DNA of 64,000 nucleotides from Citrobacter youngae ATCC 29220 (lineage in GTDB: Bacteria; Pseudomonadota; Gammaproteobacteria; Enterobacterales; Enterobacteriaceae). Location: the NCBI RefSeq assembly GCF_000155975.1, contig NZ_GG730302.1, positions 212,599 through 276,598 on the forward strand. The letters run 5' to 3'. Numbering within the stretch: the stretch's first letter is position 1; every line of letters starts with the position of its first letter. The translations under genes and the position numbers were made by a program. Positions 49,522 to 61,400 of this stretch are shown piece by piece. The notes under the pieces are model-generated. The model worked only from the letters and a program-made list of their open reading frames with translations. It was not told the DNA's origin and made no database searches.

Positions 49522-50658
49522 TTAGTGATCGAGATACAGGTAATGCACCCAACTGGTCATCCGCAACAAAACTTTGCGCATGATTGAGACATGTTCGAAG
49601 TGGTCAGAGTAAACGGCCACCTGGGCGTAAATCCCATCAGGTAACGCGCTCACATCCGCATTGTCGTTCAGCTCAATCGTGGCGATCACCCCTTCAGATC
49701 CTGGCGTAGAGTTTAAGGATTGCAACGCCCCGTTGGACTGGTATGTGCCGCCCGGTACAGCCGGACTGATAGCCGCCAGTTTGCCGCTAAATACCTTGCC
49801 CGGCAGGGCGTTAAACACCACTTCCGCTTCATCACCTGGCTCCAGTCGCAACAGCGAGTTTTGACGGAACTGGGCGATAATTTGCCGTTTTTGATCCGGG
49901 ATAAACACCATCACCGGACGCATTGGCAGCGCGGCGGCATAGGTTCCGGGGCGCATCAGCACCTGCGTAACGTAACCATCGCTGGGCGCACGAACCACGG
50001 TCTGGTCCAGATTGAACTCCGCTTCCGCTAACTGTGCCTTCAGGCTGGCAATTTGCGAATTTTCACCCAGTACCAGGCTGTCTAACTGGCTCTGGATTTG
50101 CTGTTGCTCCGCAATAGACGATTTTACCGAGGCTTCCTGCGCCAGATAGTTCTGGCGCGCCGCATCGATGTCGCGTTCAGAAAAAGGATTGACCTTCGCC
50201 TGGCTCCCCTGCGCATAGCGCTGGTAGTCTTTAGCCAGTTTGTCACGCGTGGCCTTTGCCCGCTGCGTGTTGGCTTTCATTTCGTCTAACTGCGCAATCA
50301 GCGCCTGCTCTTTATGCTGTGCGGTAACAATATCGGCTTTCAGGCGATCAACCCGAGCCTGATAACGCCCCGGATTAAGCTTAAACAGAACTTCGCCTTT
50401 TTTGATCAGCGTATTCTTCTTATCCGTTACTTCCGTCACGACACCCGTGACCTGCGGCACCACGGGAATAGAAATCACCGCTTTTTGCGCTTTAAAGGTA
50501 TACGGATGGTTATAATTCATCAGTAATATCAGCCCGCACACAATGAATATACCGCCCAATGCCGCAGTGGGTACCGTCCATTTATTTACAGGAATTTTAA
50601 ATATTTTAAATATTGACCATGCGCATGCCACATAGGTCAGAACAATCAGTAAATCCAT
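49522..50658 (-). CDS. yiaV: HlyD-type membrane fusion protein YiaV
   Basis: YiaV is a 378-residue inner-membrane-anchored periplasmic adaptor with an N-terminal helix pair (to about residue 50), a lipoyl-like domain ([20 protein letters not shown]), a coiled-coil hairpin (about residues 105-200) and a beta-barrel domain ([18 protein letters not shown]). Such proteins link a pump to the outer membrane. No pump is encoded here, only YiaW, whose gene ends five bases upstream. It is the same pair as in E. coli, substrate unknown. Confidence 0.92.
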   Translation of the reverse strand: MDLLIVLTYVACAWSIFKIFKIPVNKWTVPTAALGGIFIVCGLILLMNYNHPYTFKAQKAVISIPVVPQVTGVVTEVTDKKNTLIKKGEVLFKLNPGRYQARVDRLKADIVTAQHKEQALIAQLDEMKANTQRAKATRDKLAKDYQRYAQGSQAKVNPFSERDIDAARQNYLAQEASVKSSIAEQQQIQSQLDSLVLGENSQIASLKAQLAEAEFNLDQTVVRAPSDGYVTQVLMRPGTYAAALPMRPVMVFIPDQKRQIIAQFRQNSLLRLEPGDEAEVVFNALPGKVFSGKLAAISPAVPGGTYQSNGALQSLNSTPGSEGVIATIELNDNADVSALPDGIYAQVAVYSDHFEHVSIMRKVLLRMTSWVHYLYLDH

Positions 50659-50663
50659 CGATA

Positions 50664-50987
50664 TTACTCCGCCGGAGAGGTCTTAACCTCAGCCAGTTGC
50701 TTTTCCAGGTCAGCCACCCGCGCCTGAAGCTGGCTCAGGGAAGGATCCGCGCTCTGCATGCCCCATCCGCGCTCCGGGCGATAAAGCGTTGCCCAGATCC
50801 ATAAAAAGGGCCAAATAACATGTAAAGTAAACAAGCTAACCCAGCCCGCAACATGTATTGCGTCAGCATGAGGATGGTTACGTTTCTTGGCAATGAGATA
50901 GGGGATATCATGCAGAATAATAATCCCGTAAAAAATAATCAGGAATACAAAAATAAGCACTCCTAATGCAAAATAATCAAGGAACAT
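50664..50987 (-). CDS. yiaW: Inner-membrane protein YiaW (DUF3302)
   Basis: YiaW is a 107-residue DUF3302 protein with two or three membrane helices ([20 protein letters not shown] and [20 protein letters not shown]) and a C-terminal coiled segment ([19 protein letters not shown]). Five bases separate it from yiaV, so the two are co-translated and probably form one complex. Confidence 0.9.
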   Translation of the reverse strand: MFLDYFALGVLIFVFLIIFYGIIILHDIPYLIAKKRNHPHADAIHVAGWVSLFTLHVIWPFLWIWATLYRPERGWGMQSADPSLSQLQARVADLEKQLAEVKTSPAE

Positions 50988-51115
50988 ATTTGCCTCAGGG
51001 ATTGAATATAAAAATATAAATACTACTAATTATGAACAATAGATTTAATAATAAAGGCATGACCAGATTACATGCAATGGTCTTATTTATATAACGATAT
51101 ATGGGTTTATATATA

Positions 51116-51139
51116 CCCGGTACGCTACAGGCTACCGGG
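51116..51139 (-). terminator. Possible terminator of aldB
   Basis: CCCGGTA and TACCGGG form a 7-bp stem with a 10-base loop, about 17 bases past the aldB stop. On the minus strand the stem is followed by the AT-rich TATATATAAA rather than a pure T run. Confidence 0.55.
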
Positions 51140-51156
51140 CAGTAAGTGACGGGATA

Positions 51157-52695
51157 TTAGAACAGCCCCAGCGGTTTATCCGAGTAGCTCACCAGCAGGC
51201 ATTTGGTTTGCTGATAATGCTCAAGCATCATTTTGTGCGTTTCGCGCCCAATGCCCGACTGCTTATAGCCGCCGAACGCCGCATGCGCCGGGTAAGCATG
51301 GTAACAGTTGGTCCAGACACGCCCCGCCTGAATCCCGCGCCCCATCTTGTACGCCAGATTTCCGTTACGGCTCCAGACGCCAGCGCCAAGCCCGTATTGG
51401 GTGTCATTGGCGATTTCCAGCGCCTCCTCCATGGTTTTAAAGGTCGTAACAGCCAGCACCGGGCCGAAGATCTCCTCCTGGAAAACCCGCATGTTGTTCT
51501 TACCAAACAGAATGGTCGGTTCGAGGTAATAACCCTCTTTTAACTCGCCATCCAGCTGCTTGCGCCGTCCGCCGGTCAGGACATCCGCACCTTCTTTCTT
51601 ACCAATATCAATGTAATTCAGAATGGTTTCCAGTTGACCATGCGACACCTGCGCGCCCATTTGCGTGACGCTGTCTAACGGGTTGCCGCTGCGGATACTC
51701 TCCACCCGGCGAATGGCTCTTTCCATAAAGCGTTCGTAAATGGATTCCTGCACCAGCGCACGGCTCGGGCAGGTACACACCTCGCCCTGGTTAAAGGCAA
51801 ACAGCGCAAAGCCTTCCAGCGCTTTGTCAAAGAACGCATCTTCTTCATCCATCACGTCCGCGAAGAAGATGTTGGGTGATTTCCCGCCCAGCTCCAGCGT
51901 GACGGGGATAATGTTCTGCGTGGCGTACTGCATGATCTGCTGGCCAACTTCCGTTGAGCCGGTAAACGCCACTTTCGCAATACGTTTAGACGTCGCCAGG
52001 TACTCGCCGATTTCCCCACCCGCGCCGTTTACCACGTTTACGACACCTGGCGGGAGCAGATCGCCGATGACTTCCATCAGCAGCAGCACGGACAGCGGCG
52101 TGAGGCGCGCGGGTTTAAGCACCACGCAGTTACCCGCCGCCAGCGCGGGCGCCATCTTCCAGCTGGCCATCAGCAGCGGGAAGTTCCACGGGATAATTTG
52201 CCCTACCACGCCAAGAGGCTCATGGAAATGATACGCCACGGTCTCGCTATCAACCTCGCTGATTCCCCCTTCCTGCGCACGAATACAGGAGGCGAAATAG
52301 CGGAAATGGTCAATCGCCAGCGGCACGTCTGCCGCGCTGGTTTCACGGATGGGTTTCCCGTTATCCCAGGTTTCTGCCGTCGCCAACAGCTCGAGGTTTT
52401 GCTCCATACGATCGGCAATTTTGAACAGGATCGCCGCCCTGTCCTGCACGGACGTCTGCGCCCATTTATCTTTTACCTTGTGCGCGGCATCCAGTGCCAG
52501 ATCGATATCCTTCTTGCCGGAAGAGGCCACTTCGCACAGTAATTGTCCGGTGACCGGCGTCAGGTTTTGGTAATACTCGCCGTCCGCCGGGGCGACCCAG
52601 TCACCACCGATAAAGTTATCGTATCGGGCTTTTAACTTCAGAGGGTAACCATACTCGCCGGGATAGATTCGCGTTGAAGGGGGGTTATTGGTCAT
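51157..52695 (-). CDS. aldB: Acetaldehyde dehydrogenase AldB
   Basis: AldB is a 512-residue NADP-preferring aldehyde dehydrogenase thought to remove acetaldehyde and other aldehydes in stationary phase. The cofactor motif [12 protein letters not shown], the active-site Glu in [11 protein letters not shown] and the catalytic Cys307 (GEVCTCPSR) are intact. Length equals the E. coli enzyme. In E. coli it is activated by CRP and RpoS and repressed by Fis. yiaY, for an alcohol dehydrogenase, lies 92 bases upstream on the same strand. Confidence 0.96.
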   Translation of the reverse strand: MTNNPPSTRIYPGEYGYPLKLKARYDNFIGGDWVAPADGEYYQNLTPVTGQLLCEVASSGKKDIDLALDAAHKVKDKWAQTSVQDRAAILFKIADRMEQNLELLATAETWDNGKPIRETSAADVPLAIDHFRYFASCIRAQEGGISEVDSETVAYHFHEPLGVVGQIIPWNFPLLMASWKMAPALAAGNCVVLKPARLTPLSVLLLMEVIGDLLPPGVVNVVNGAGGEIGEYLATSKRIAKVAFTGSTEVGQQIMQYATQNIIPVTLELGGKSPNIFFADVMDEEDAFFDKALEGFALFAFNQGEVCTCPSRALVQESIYERFMERAIRRVESIRSGNPLDSVTQMGAQVSHGQLETILNYIDIGKKEGADVLTGGRRKQLDGELKEGYYLEPTILFGKNNMRVFQEEIFGPVLAVTTFKTMEEALEIANDTQYGLGAGVWSRNGNLAYKMGRGIQAGRVWTNCYHAYPAHAAFGGYKQSGIGRETHKMMLEHYQQTKCLLVSYSDKPLGLF

Positions 52696-52735
52696 GACCG
52701 TCTCCTTGCTGTAGGGGTACTACAAGGGTAGACGG

Positions 52736-52758
52736 GGCTGGCGAATTATTCGCCAGCC
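52736..52758. terminator. Hairpin between yiaY and aldB
   Basis: GGCTGGCGAA and TTCGCCAGCC form a perfect 10-bp stem with a three-base loop. The T run (TTTTAC) is on the plus-strand side, opposite to the direction of both flanking genes, so its role is uncertain; it may be the end of yiaY mRNA or a processing site. Confidence 0.55.
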
Positions 52759-52787
52759 TTTTACTGCTTTACGACAGGTATCACGAA

Positions 52788-53939
52788 TTACATCGCGGCG
52801 CGATAAATCGCCATGATCTCGTCATGAGTCGCCTGAATCGGGTTAGTGAAACCACAGGCGTCTTTCAGGGCATTGGTCGCCAGAACGGCAAAATCTTCTT
52901 CCTTCACGTTCAGCTCACGCAGACCAGCCGGGATATTCACTTTCTGCGCCAGTTCGCGGATCGCCGCGATGCAGGCTTCCGCCCCTTGCTCTGCGCTCAA
53001 GCCAGCCACGTCCACGCCCATTGCCGCAGCGCAATCACGCAGGCGCGCGGCAGCAACCTTGCTGTTGAAAACCTGTACATGCGGCAGCAGCACTGCGTTA
53101 CATACACCGTGTGGCAGATCGTAGAAGCCGCCCAACTGGTGCGCCATGGCGTGCACATAGCCCAGAGAGGCGTTGTTAAATGCCATACCGGCGAGGAACT
53201 GGGCATAAGCCATGGCTTCACGCGCCTGAGCGTTGCTGCCATCTTCAACGGCGACCGGTAGATTCTCTGCAATCATGGTGACCGCTTTCAGCGCGCACGC
53301 ATCGGTAATCGGGGTTGCAGCAATAGAAACATAGGCTTCGATGGCGTGGGTCAACGCATCCATACCGGTGGCTGCCGTCAGGGACTTCGGCATGCCGACC
53401 ATCAGCGAGGAGTCATTGACCGACAGCAGCGGCGTAACGTGCTTATCGACAATCGCCATTTTAATGTGGCGTACTTCATCGGTAATGATGCAGAAACGGG
53501 TCATTTCAGATGCCGTGCCCGCGGTGGTGTTGATGGCGATCATCGGCAACTGCGGTTTTGCAGAGCGGTCAACGCCTTCGTAATCGGCGATATCACCACC
53601 GTTAGCGGCCACCAGCGCGATGCCTTTGGCACAATCGTGCGGAGAACCGCCGCCGAGAGAAATAACGCTATCGCATTGGTTTTCTTTCAGCATTTGCAGG
53701 CCAGCCGCAACGTTACTGGTTGTGGGGTTAGGATGCGTACCATCGTAAATTACGCTGAAAATATCACGCTCCTGTAACGCCTTTTGAATCTCACCAGCCA
53801 TACCTAATTTGGTCAGCATGGCATCCGTGACAATCAGCGTGCGGCGAAAACCATATTCCGCCATGGTATTCATTGCATCTTTTAATGAATCAGCGCCAAT
53901 CACATTCACAGAAGGAATAAAAAATGTTGAAGAAGCCAT
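52788..53939 (-). CDS. yiaY: Iron-containing alcohol dehydrogenase YiaY
   Basis: YiaY is a 383-residue group III (iron-type) alcohol dehydrogenase. The NAD motif [14 protein letters not shown] and the metal-binding histidines in [24 protein letters not shown] are conserved. In E. coli it has been called L-threonine/alcohol dehydrogenase, but the natural substrate is not settled. Upstream of aldB, it could feed aldehydes to it (inference). Confidence 0.94.
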   Translation of the reverse strand: MASSTFFIPSVNVIGADSLKDAMNTMAEYGFRRTLIVTDAMLTKLGMAGEIQKALQERDIFSVIYDGTHPNPTTSNVAAGLQMLKENQCDSVISLGGGSPHDCAKGIALVAANGGDIADYEGVDRSAKPQLPMIAINTTAGTASEMTRFCIITDEVRHIKMAIVDKHVTPLLSVNDSSLMVGMPKSLTAATGMDALTHAIEAYVSIAATPITDACALKAVTMIAENLPVAVEDGSNAQAREAMAYAQFLAGMAFNNASLGYVHAMAHQLGGFYDLPHGVCNAVLLPHVQVFNSKVAAARLRDCAAAMGVDVAGLSAEQGAEACIAAIRELAQKVNIPAGLRELNVKEEDFAVLATNALKDACGFTNPIQATHDEIMAIYRAAM

Positions 53940-54034
53940 TGTACGATCCTTAATTACTCAAAAGAGACAGGCAGCATACGAGTGAAAATCCCAACAAAAT
54001 ATGATCGTGATTGTTATTTTAATAACATTCAAAA

Positions 54035-54069
54035 TAAAAAAGCACATTAGGTTCATAATCTAATGTGCT
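54035..54069 (-). terminator. Terminator of selA-selB
   Basis: AGCACATTAG and CTAATGTGCT form a perfect 10-bp stem with a nine-base loop, followed on the minus strand by TTTTTTATTTT. It lies 56 bases past the selB stop. Confidence 0.88.
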
Positions 54070-54124
54070 GATTTCAATCAATATATATTTTGTATTAATT
54101 CATTTAATCTCTGAATTAATTGTT

Positions 54125-55972
54125 TCATTGTTTTTCAGGAAACAGTAATGCATCGCGTAATAAATGATCATTCCCGCGACGACGCGTAAAGCCAATGCGG
54201 TCAAAATATTCCAGAATCTGGATAGCCAATTTACGCCCCACGTTAAGCCTGTCGCGAAAATCGGCGGCGCAGGTCGATCCTTTCTCCTGATCCAGCTCGC
54301 GGATCATATTGGCGAAGGCCACAATCCGATCGTTACGGTAATAGCGATCTTTCACGATCGCGGTAATGATACCTTGCTGCGCCGCCTGTCTTAACGCCAC
54401 ACGCATCATCTGCTCATCCGTTCCCGTCTGTTTTGCCAGGTCGCGTACCCACCACGGCTCATCGCCAAAAAGCGGTTCTGCTTGTTGCCAGATAGCCTGC
54501 TGTTCATCGCTGAAACCCGCCTTATGATCCGGCAAATGTAGCCAACCGTGATGGCTATGGATAGCGCCGCTCTCGCGCATCTTTTCAATCAGCAGCAAGA
54601 CCAGCGCTTCATCTTCCGTCGGCAACGCCATACGACGCAGGCGTTCGCGCCCAGGTCCTGGCTCATCGCGGTGCTGTTCGTGGTAGGTCGCCAGCGTATC
54701 GAGGACTTTCCGCTGCCAGCGCGCGGCAACGGGCGCATTCAACAGGCTGTAGCCCGCCTGAATAAAACCATGTTGCTCAATCAACGGACGCATCCCGTTG
54801 CCGTTGAGCTGACGCGCCCAGGCGAAGTCAGGAATATTCACCGCCCCACGCGACAGATGCAGCGCCAGGGCGTCGCCGTCGCTCTGCGCATTTTCGAGCG
54901 CCGACAACCACTGCAGATATTCCGGTTTACGCTTCCCGCGGCGCGGCGGGTTGAGCGTGACGATGCGTGCGCCAGCCAGCGTCGTGCGGGCAGAAATATC
55001 GCGCAGCACCAGGCGGTCGTTATCGGCGAGCCACAGCGGTGTATCAAACACCAGTTCCGCCAGCGTCCCTTCAAGCAGAGAGATGCGCCCGGTGACATGG
55101 CTGGCCGCGTGGTGAATATGCAGCGGTTGCCACTGCATCAGCGGCGCGGCATGTTCTAAAGAGACAATTACGCGGGTAAACGCCTCTGGCGGCGCATCGG
55201 AAAGCAGCCAGTCGCCGCGGGTCAGCTCTTCTTTTTGTGCATCACCGGCAATATTCAGCGCAATACGCTGCCCGGCGTGGGCGTGTTCGGTTGGCTGATT
55301 TTGCGCATGCAGGCTACGTACGCGCATCGGTTTGTTAACCCCGGTCAGCCACAGCGAGTCCCCGACCTTCACTTCACCGCTGAGCGCCGTACCTGTCACC
55401 ACCAGCCCTGCGCCTTTGACCGTAAAGGCACGGTCAATCGCCAGGCGGAAGCTGTGATCGCGGGCGTGTTCGCGCGAAGTCAGTTGCAGCAAATGGTCAC
55501 GCAGTTCTTCAATGCCACGGCCTTCACTGGCGGCAGTCACAAACAGAGCCGCATCGGCAAAACCATAGTTTTCCAGCGCGGTGTGTACCTCTTCACGCAC
55601 CGTATTGATGCGTTCCTCATCCACGCGATCGGCCTTCGTGAGCGCGACGGTAATCTGCGGATTGCCCGTCAGTTGCAGAATTTGCAAATGCTCACGCGTT
55701 TGCGCCATCACGCCGTCATCACAGGCGACAACCAGCAGGGCGTGGTCGATACCGCCTACACCCGCCAACATGTTGGACAAAAACTTTTCGTGTCCGGGAA
55801 CATCGATAAAGCCCAGCACCCGCCCATCCGGCTGCGGCCAGTAGGCATAGCCGAGATCGATGGTCATGCCGCGCTTTTTTTCCTCCGGCAGACGATCGGC
55901 ATTCACGCCCGTAATTGCCTGTAATAACGTTGTTTTTCCGTGGTCAACGTGTCCGGCGGTTGCAATAATCAT
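54125..55972 (-). CDS. selB: Selenocysteine-specific elongation factor SelB
   Basis: SelB brings selenocysteyl-tRNA to the ribosome at UGA codons marked by a SECIS hairpin. The 615 residues start with the GTPase P loop GHVDHGKTT, followed by DVPGHEKF and TKADRVDE, then EF-Tu-like barrels. The C-terminal part holds four winged helices that bind SECIS RNA (last one ending near [14 protein letters not shown]). Its start overlaps the selA stop by four bases (ATGA), so they are coupled. Confidence 0.97.
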   Translation of the reverse strand: MIIATAGHVDHGKTTLLQAITGVNADRLPEEKKRGMTIDLGYAYWPQPDGRVLGFIDVPGHEKFLSNMLAGVGGIDHALLVVACDDGVMAQTREHLQILQLTGNPQITVALTKADRVDEERINTVREEVHTALENYGFADAALFVTAASEGRGIEELRDHLLQLTSREHARDHSFRLAIDRAFTVKGAGLVVTGTALSGEVKVGDSLWLTGVNKPMRVRSLHAQNQPTEHAHAGQRIALNIAGDAQKEELTRGDWLLSDAPPEAFTRVIVSLEHAAPLMQWQPLHIHHAASHVTGRISLLEGTLAELVFDTPLWLADNDRLVLRDISARTTLAGARIVTLNPPRRGKRKPEYLQWLSALENAQSDGDALALHLSRGAVNIPDFAWARQLNGNGMRPLIEQHGFIQAGYSLLNAPVAARWQRKVLDTLATYHEQHRDEPGPGRERLRRMALPTEDEALVLLLIEKMRESGAIHSHHGWLHLPDHKAGFSDEQQAIWQQAEPLFGDEPWWVRDLAKQTGTDEQMMRVALRQAAQQGIITAIVKDRYYRNDRIVAFANMIRELDQEKGSTCAADFRDRLNVGRKLAIQILEYFDRIGFTRRRGNDHLLRDALLFPEKQ

Positions 55973-57360
55973 TTCAGCATCATCTCCATAAACCGGGTCT
56001 CGTCTTCAAGGCAGCGCAGATCCAGCCACATGCGGCCATCATAAATTCGCCCAATGATCGGCACGGGCAGCGCACGCCAGCGGGCGGCCAGTGCGTCAAG
56101 GCGGCTACCGCGCCCGTCGTGCGGGGTAAAGGTCAATGCCGCGCTGGGTAACCTGTCAACGGGTAACGAGCCGCTACCAATTTGCGACAGGCAAGGCATC
56201 ACATTCAGAGCAAATTCGTCGCCGTAATGCGCAGCGAGCCGTGCCTGTAATTGTTGTGCCTGCGCGTGGATCGCTTCTTGCGAGCGGGTGAGCAGGCGTA
56301 ACGTCGGCAGCTTCGCCGCCAGCGCTTCCGGGTGCAAATACAGTCGCAGCGTCGCTTCCAGCGCTGCCAGCGTCATTTTGTCTGCCCGTAACGCACGTTT
56401 CAGCGGATGGCTCTGCAAGCGGGCGATCATCTCTTTTTTACCGACGATAATTCCGGCCTGCGGCCCGCCCAGCAGCTTATCGCCAGAAAAGCTCACCAGA
56501 CTGACGCCTGCGGCGATCAGCTGCTGCGGCATCGGCTCCTGCGGCAAACCATAGAGGCTAAGATCGACCAGCGAACCGCTGCCAAGATCCGCCACCACCG
56601 GTACATCCAGCTCTTGGCCAATAGCGGCAAGCTCTGCCTCATCCACCGACTTCGTAAAGCCTTCGATGCTGTAATTACTGGTATGCACTTTCATCAGCAG
56701 CCCGGTATTTTCATTCACCGCCTGACGGTAATCTTTCGCGTGGGTCCGGTTGGTGGTACCCACTTCGCGCAAAGTACATCCGGCCTGGCACATCACATCC
56801 GGAATACGAAACGCGCCGCCAATCTCCACCAGCTCACCGCGCGAAACGACCACCTCTTTACCGTTAGCCGTGGCGGCCAGCATCAGCAGAACCGCTGCCG
56901 CATTGTTATTGACGATACAGGCGTCTTCGGCCCCCGTCAGGCGGCAGAGTAAATCCGCCAGGGCCCGATCCCGATGTCCGCGCCCGGCATCATCCAGGCT
57001 GTATTCCAGCGTCACCGGCGTGCGCATCGCCTGCACAACTGCATCAATTGCCTCTTCGGCCTGCAACGCTCGGCCCAGGTTGGTATGCAGCACCGTGCCG
57101 GTCAGATTAATCACCGGTCGCAGGGCGCTTTGCGATTCACGTTCCAGCCGGACTCTGGCTTCTTGCGCCCAGTCCTCACACCATGCCGGGAGCGCGTGGG
57201 TGTCGCGAATGGCTTCTCTGGTCTCGTCGAGCATGTGACGCAGCAGGTCAACTACCCGGGTATGACCGTGAGATTCACGTAAGGCGGAGAAAGCGCTATC
57301 GCGCAATAAGCGATCGATGGCAGGAAGCTGGCTGTAGAGTGAACGCATGTCGGTTGTCAT
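55969..57360 (-). CDS. selA: L-seryl-tRNA(Sec) selenium transferase SelA
   Basis: SelA is a pyridoxal-phosphate enzyme that turns seryl-tRNA(Sec) into selenocysteyl-tRNA(Sec) using selenophosphate; it forms a homodecamer. The 463 residues place the PLP lysine at Lys295 ([14 protein letters not shown]), the same number as in E. coli. The presence of selA and selB implies that the strain makes selenoproteins such as formate dehydrogenases. yibF lies 105 bases upstream on the same strand. Confidence 0.97.
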   Translation of the reverse strand: MTTDMRSLYSQLPAIDRLLRDSAFSALRESHGHTRVVDLLRHMLDETREAIRDTHALPAWCEDWAQEARVRLERESQSALRPVINLTGTVLHTNLGRALQAEEAIDAVVQAMRTPVTLEYSLDDAGRGHRDRALADLLCRLTGAEDACIVNNNAAAVLLMLAATANGKEVVVSRGELVEIGGAFRIPDVMCQAGCTLREVGTTNRTHAKDYRQAVNENTGLLMKVHTSNYSIEGFTKSVDEAELAAIGQELDVPVVADLGSGSLVDLSLYGLPQEPMPQQLIAAGVSLVSFSGDKLLGGPQAGIIVGKKEMIARLQSHPLKRALRADKMTLAALEATLRLYLHPEALAAKLPTLRLLTRSQEAIHAQAQQLQARLAAHYGDEFALNVMPCLSQIGSGSLPVDRLPSAALTFTPHDGRGSRLDALAARWRALPVPIIGRIYDGRMWLDLRCLEDETRFMEMMLK

Positions 57361-57465
57361 GAAAGGGCCTGGCTGTTGGTGGCCCTCCCCACCGCGGAGA
57401 GGGATATCAATATAGGAAGGATTGTACCGTGACTTTGCTCAGGCGGACATAATGCGCATCAAGCC

Positions 57466-58074
57466 TTAAGCCTTTGGCGGTTCCGTACGGGCAAAACTTT
57501 CGCGTTGAAAGAGCGTTTCCACCAGTTTGACCAGACGCGGGCGGTCCACACACCAGCCGGGCGCGACCCGACGGAAATTGAGATAGCCGACAGCGCAGGC
57601 AATCGCAATAGTGGCCAGGTTAACCGTATCCGTTTTCAGCGTGCCGTCCGCCAGATAGCCTTCCAGCACGTCCAGACTGCGGGTGATCTTCTCCCGCTGG
57701 CGTAACAATTCAGTTTCTGATTGCTGTGCGGCGGGGCGAGCCTGTTCGCGCACCGAGACTAAACCGGCATCCATAATGCCGTCAGCCAGCGCTTCCAGCT
57801 GGCGTACCTTCAGCGCCGCCAGCGGTTCACGCGGCAACATCGCTGGCGCAATATCCAGCAGCTCGATGTATTCCGCGATGATCGGAGAGTCAAACCAGTA
57901 CTCGCCCTCATCAGTAACCAACGCGGGCACTTTTCCTAGCGGGTTATAGCGCGCCACGCCGCTATCCGCGTTGTAGGGGAGTTCATTTACAAATTCGAAG
58001 GTGATGCCCTTTTCCAGTAACAGAATAGAAATTTTACGCACAAAAGGGCTGGTATAGCTGCCAATGAGTTTCAT
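57466..58074 (-). CDS. yibF: Glutathione S-transferase homologue YibF
   Basis: YibF is a 202-residue GST-like protein with an N-terminal thioredoxin fold ([20 protein letters not shown], glutathione site including [21 protein letters not shown]) and a helical C-terminal domain. It has the Ser-Pro-Phe motif (SPFVRK) of stringent-starvation or GST-like enzymes. In E. coli it is expressed with selAB. The function is unknown, though a link to selenium handling is possible through its place before selA. Confidence 0.93.
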   Translation of the reverse strand: MKLIGSYTSPFVRKISILLLEKGITFEFVNELPYNADSGVARYNPLGKVPALVTDEGEYWFDSPIIAEYIELLDIAPAMLPREPLAALKVRQLEALADGIMDAGLVSVREQARPAAQQSETELLRQREKITRSLDVLEGYLADGTLKTDTVNLATIAIACAVGYLNFRRVAPGWCVDRPRLVKLVETLFQRESFARTEPPKA

Positions 58075-58454
58075 GCCGGGTCCTTTTTGCCAACAAAAAT
58101 ATCAGTATGGCCCAGAATGCGAAAAATAGGCAGGAACCTTACGTTTAACTGGGATTAAAACATTTTCTGAACCTCCCCTCGGTATCCAGGAGGAGATTAA
58201 CAGGATAAACATCCTTAAGTTAATCATCTAAAAAATATAAAAACACCAACCAATTTTCACCATAAATATTTATGTAAAACACAAGATTCACTTAAGTAAA
58301 TATCTACTTTTCTAATCATTTTTATTGATATTCATCAAACAATCCGTCACCAGAGGGGAGTATTCATTTTTATACAGTAACGATTCTTATTGTTTCGGTT
58401 GTTACAGTGCCAGAGGCAGGATAAAAATAACACAAGGATGTTAAGGAGTAGGAC
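58075..58454. other. AT-rich region upstream of the Rhs gene
   Basis: The 380 bases between yibF and the Rhs gene hold no gene. The middle part (58195-58350) is very AT-rich, of the kind bound by H-NS. A small hairpin arm pair, CTCCC and GGAGG, lies near 58174-58192. The Rhs promoter should be in the right part; AAGGAG stands just before the start codon. Confidence 0.45.
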
Positions 58455-61400
58455 ATGAGCGGAAAACCCGCCTCGCGCCAGGGCGACATGACAAAGGTTG
58501 GTGGTCCTATTGTCCAGGGATCGGCAGGCGTTATGATCGGTGCGCCAACCGGCGTGGCATGTTCAGTGTGTCCGGGCGGCATGACCATCGGCGAGCCGGT
58601 TAATCCCCTGCTGGGGGCAAAGGTGTTGCCCGGCGAAGTGGACATGTCATTGCCAGGACCGCTGGCCTATGTGGTCAGCCGTTCTTACAGCAGTTACTGT
58701 ACAAAAACACCCTCCCCAGTGGGTGTGTTCGGCCCCGGCTGGAAAGCACCTGCCGATATCCGCTTACAGATACGCGACAATGGACTAATCCTCAACGACA
58801 ACGGCGGGCGCAGCATTTATTTTGAACGGTTGCTTCCTGGTGAGGTGGGACATAGCAGAACGGAAGGGCTCTTCCTGGTACGCGGTGGCGCGCCGAAACT
58901 GAACTTTCACCGACTGGATAAACTTTGGGCCATCCTGCCGGAAGATATCCGCTGCAATCCGCACATTTACATGGTCGCGAACAGCCCACAGGGGCCATGG
59001 TGGTTTCTGGGCTGGCCGGACCGGGTGCCTGATGTGGATGAAACATTACCACCGCCTCCGCCGCCATATCGGGTGCTTACCGGGTTGGTGGACCGGTTCG
59101 GGCGTGTGCTGGCGTTTCACCGCGAAGCGGCTGGCGAACTTACCGGCGAAATCACCGCCGTAACCGACGGCGCAGGCAGACGTTTCCGGCTGGTACTGTC
59201 CACGCAAGCACAACGGGCGGAAAACGCAGGAAACGTTTCATCTTCCGAGTTTCCGACCACACTCCCCCGCACCGGTTATGGCGCGGATAACGGTATCCGG
59301 CTGGCTGAGGTGTGGCTGGTACACGATCCCGAATACCCGGAAGATTTGCCCGCACTACCGCTGGTGCGCTATGCGTATACACCGCGCGGCGAACTGGCTG
59401 CCGTATTCGACCGCAGCGGCACACGGGTACGCAGCTTCGCTTACGCCCTGCAGCATCCGGGCCGGATAGTGGCCCACTGTTACGCAGGAAGGCCGGAGAG
59501 TCATTATCGTTATAACGAACAGGGATATGTGACGGAGCAGGTTAACTCGCAAGGTTTAAGTTACCGCTTTGCTTACGAAAAGGCGCAGGTCATCATCACC
59601 GACAGCCTGGGCCGCCGCGAGGTGCTGCACCTGAAGGGCGAAGGCAGCCTGAAACGGGTGGTAAAACACGAGCGGAAGGACGGCACGGTTACCTTCAATA
59701 AATATGATTACCAGGGCAGGCTGGCAGCGCACACGGATGCGGCGGGCCGGGTAACAGAGTACCGCCGCGGCGTGGTGGACGGCCTGGTCACGGCGAGCCT
59801 CACTCCGGATGGCAAGGAAACCCGTTTTGGTTATGTTGATCAGCAACTTTCCACCGTTATCTTCCCGGATGGGCTGCGCAGCAGCCGGAAATATGACGAC
59901 AAGGGATGTTTGACGCAGGAAACGTCGCGCAGTGGCGAAGTCACGCAGTATTTTTATGACGATCCGCATAGTGAACTGCCGACCGCGTTGCTGGATGCGA
60001 CTGGCAGTAGAAAACAGATAACCTGGAGCCGCTACGACCAGTTACTGACATTTGCGGACTGTTCCGGTTATGAAACCCGCTACGAATACAACCGCTTCGG
60101 GCAAACAACTGCCGTTCACTACGAGGAAGGGTTGAGCATTTATCAGCGTTACGACAGCCGCGGCAGGCTGGTCGGTCGCCGGGATGTGCAGGGGCATGCA
60201 ACAGAATTTGAATATAACGACGCAGGCGATCTGACAGCCGTCATTCATCCTGACGGCTGCCGCAGCGTGACGGGATATGATGCGCGGGGTCGGGTGGTGA
60301 GCATGACGGAGGGAGGGCTGACGCGACGGGCTGAATATGACGCAGCCGGACGCATCATTGCCCTGGTCAACGAAAACGGCGCAACTACCACGCGGGAATA
60401 CGATCCGCTGGACAGACTGGTGCAAGAAACCGGTTTTGACGGCAGGACGACGCGTTATCAGTATGCCCTTACCGGCCTGCTGGCACGCAGTGAGGACGCC
60501 GGTCTTGTCACGCAGTGGCAGTATGATGAAGCCGACCGCCTGACACAGCGCATCGTGGGCGGCGAACCGGCGGAACAGTTACAGTATGATAAACACGGCT
60601 GGCTGACGAGTATCAGCCACCTGAGCGAAGGCCATCGGGTGACCGTGATTTACCGGCACGACAGCAAAGGCAGGACTATCCGCGAGCAGCAGATGGTGTA
60701 TAACCCGGAGACGGGGGAACTGCTGTGGGCACATGAGACGAAACAGACTTACAGCGCTCAGGGGCTGGCGAATAGGTTTACGCTGGATAATCTTCCCCCG
60801 GTGGAGTGGCTGACGTATGGCAGCGGTTATCTGGCAGGCATGAAGCTGGGAGACACACCGCTGGTGGAGTACACTCGGGACAGGCTACACCGCGAGACGC
60901 AGCGCCGCTTCGGCGCGTATGAGCTTGCCAGCACCTGGACATCGGTTGGGCAGTTACAGAGCCATCACCTGAACAGCCTGATGTTTGACCGAGACTACAG
61001 TTATGATGAGACCGGGCATCTGGTCCGCATCAGCGGGCCACGGCAGACGCGGGAGTACAGTTACAGCCGGGCCGGGCGACTGACAGGCGTTCATACCACA
61101 TCCACAAATCTTGACATAACTATCCCTTATGCCACCGACCCGGCGTCGAACCGCCTACCCGATCCGGAACTGTACCCGGACAGCCCCCTTAAAGCGTGGC
61201 CAGAAAACCGTATTACGGAAGATGCCTATTATGTATACCGCTATGATGCTTTCGGCAGGCTGATAGAGAAAACAGACCGCATCCCGAAAGAGGTGAACCG
61301 GATGTACGACGAGCGGACGCACCGTTACGCATACGATAACCAGCATCGGCTAGTGCACTACATCCGCACGCAGTACGACAAAACGCAGGCAGAAGGACGG

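Noticed and set aside
54035-54069. SECIS-like element near selB
   Set aside because: The hairpin is a perfect stem followed by a T run after the stop codon, so it is a terminator.
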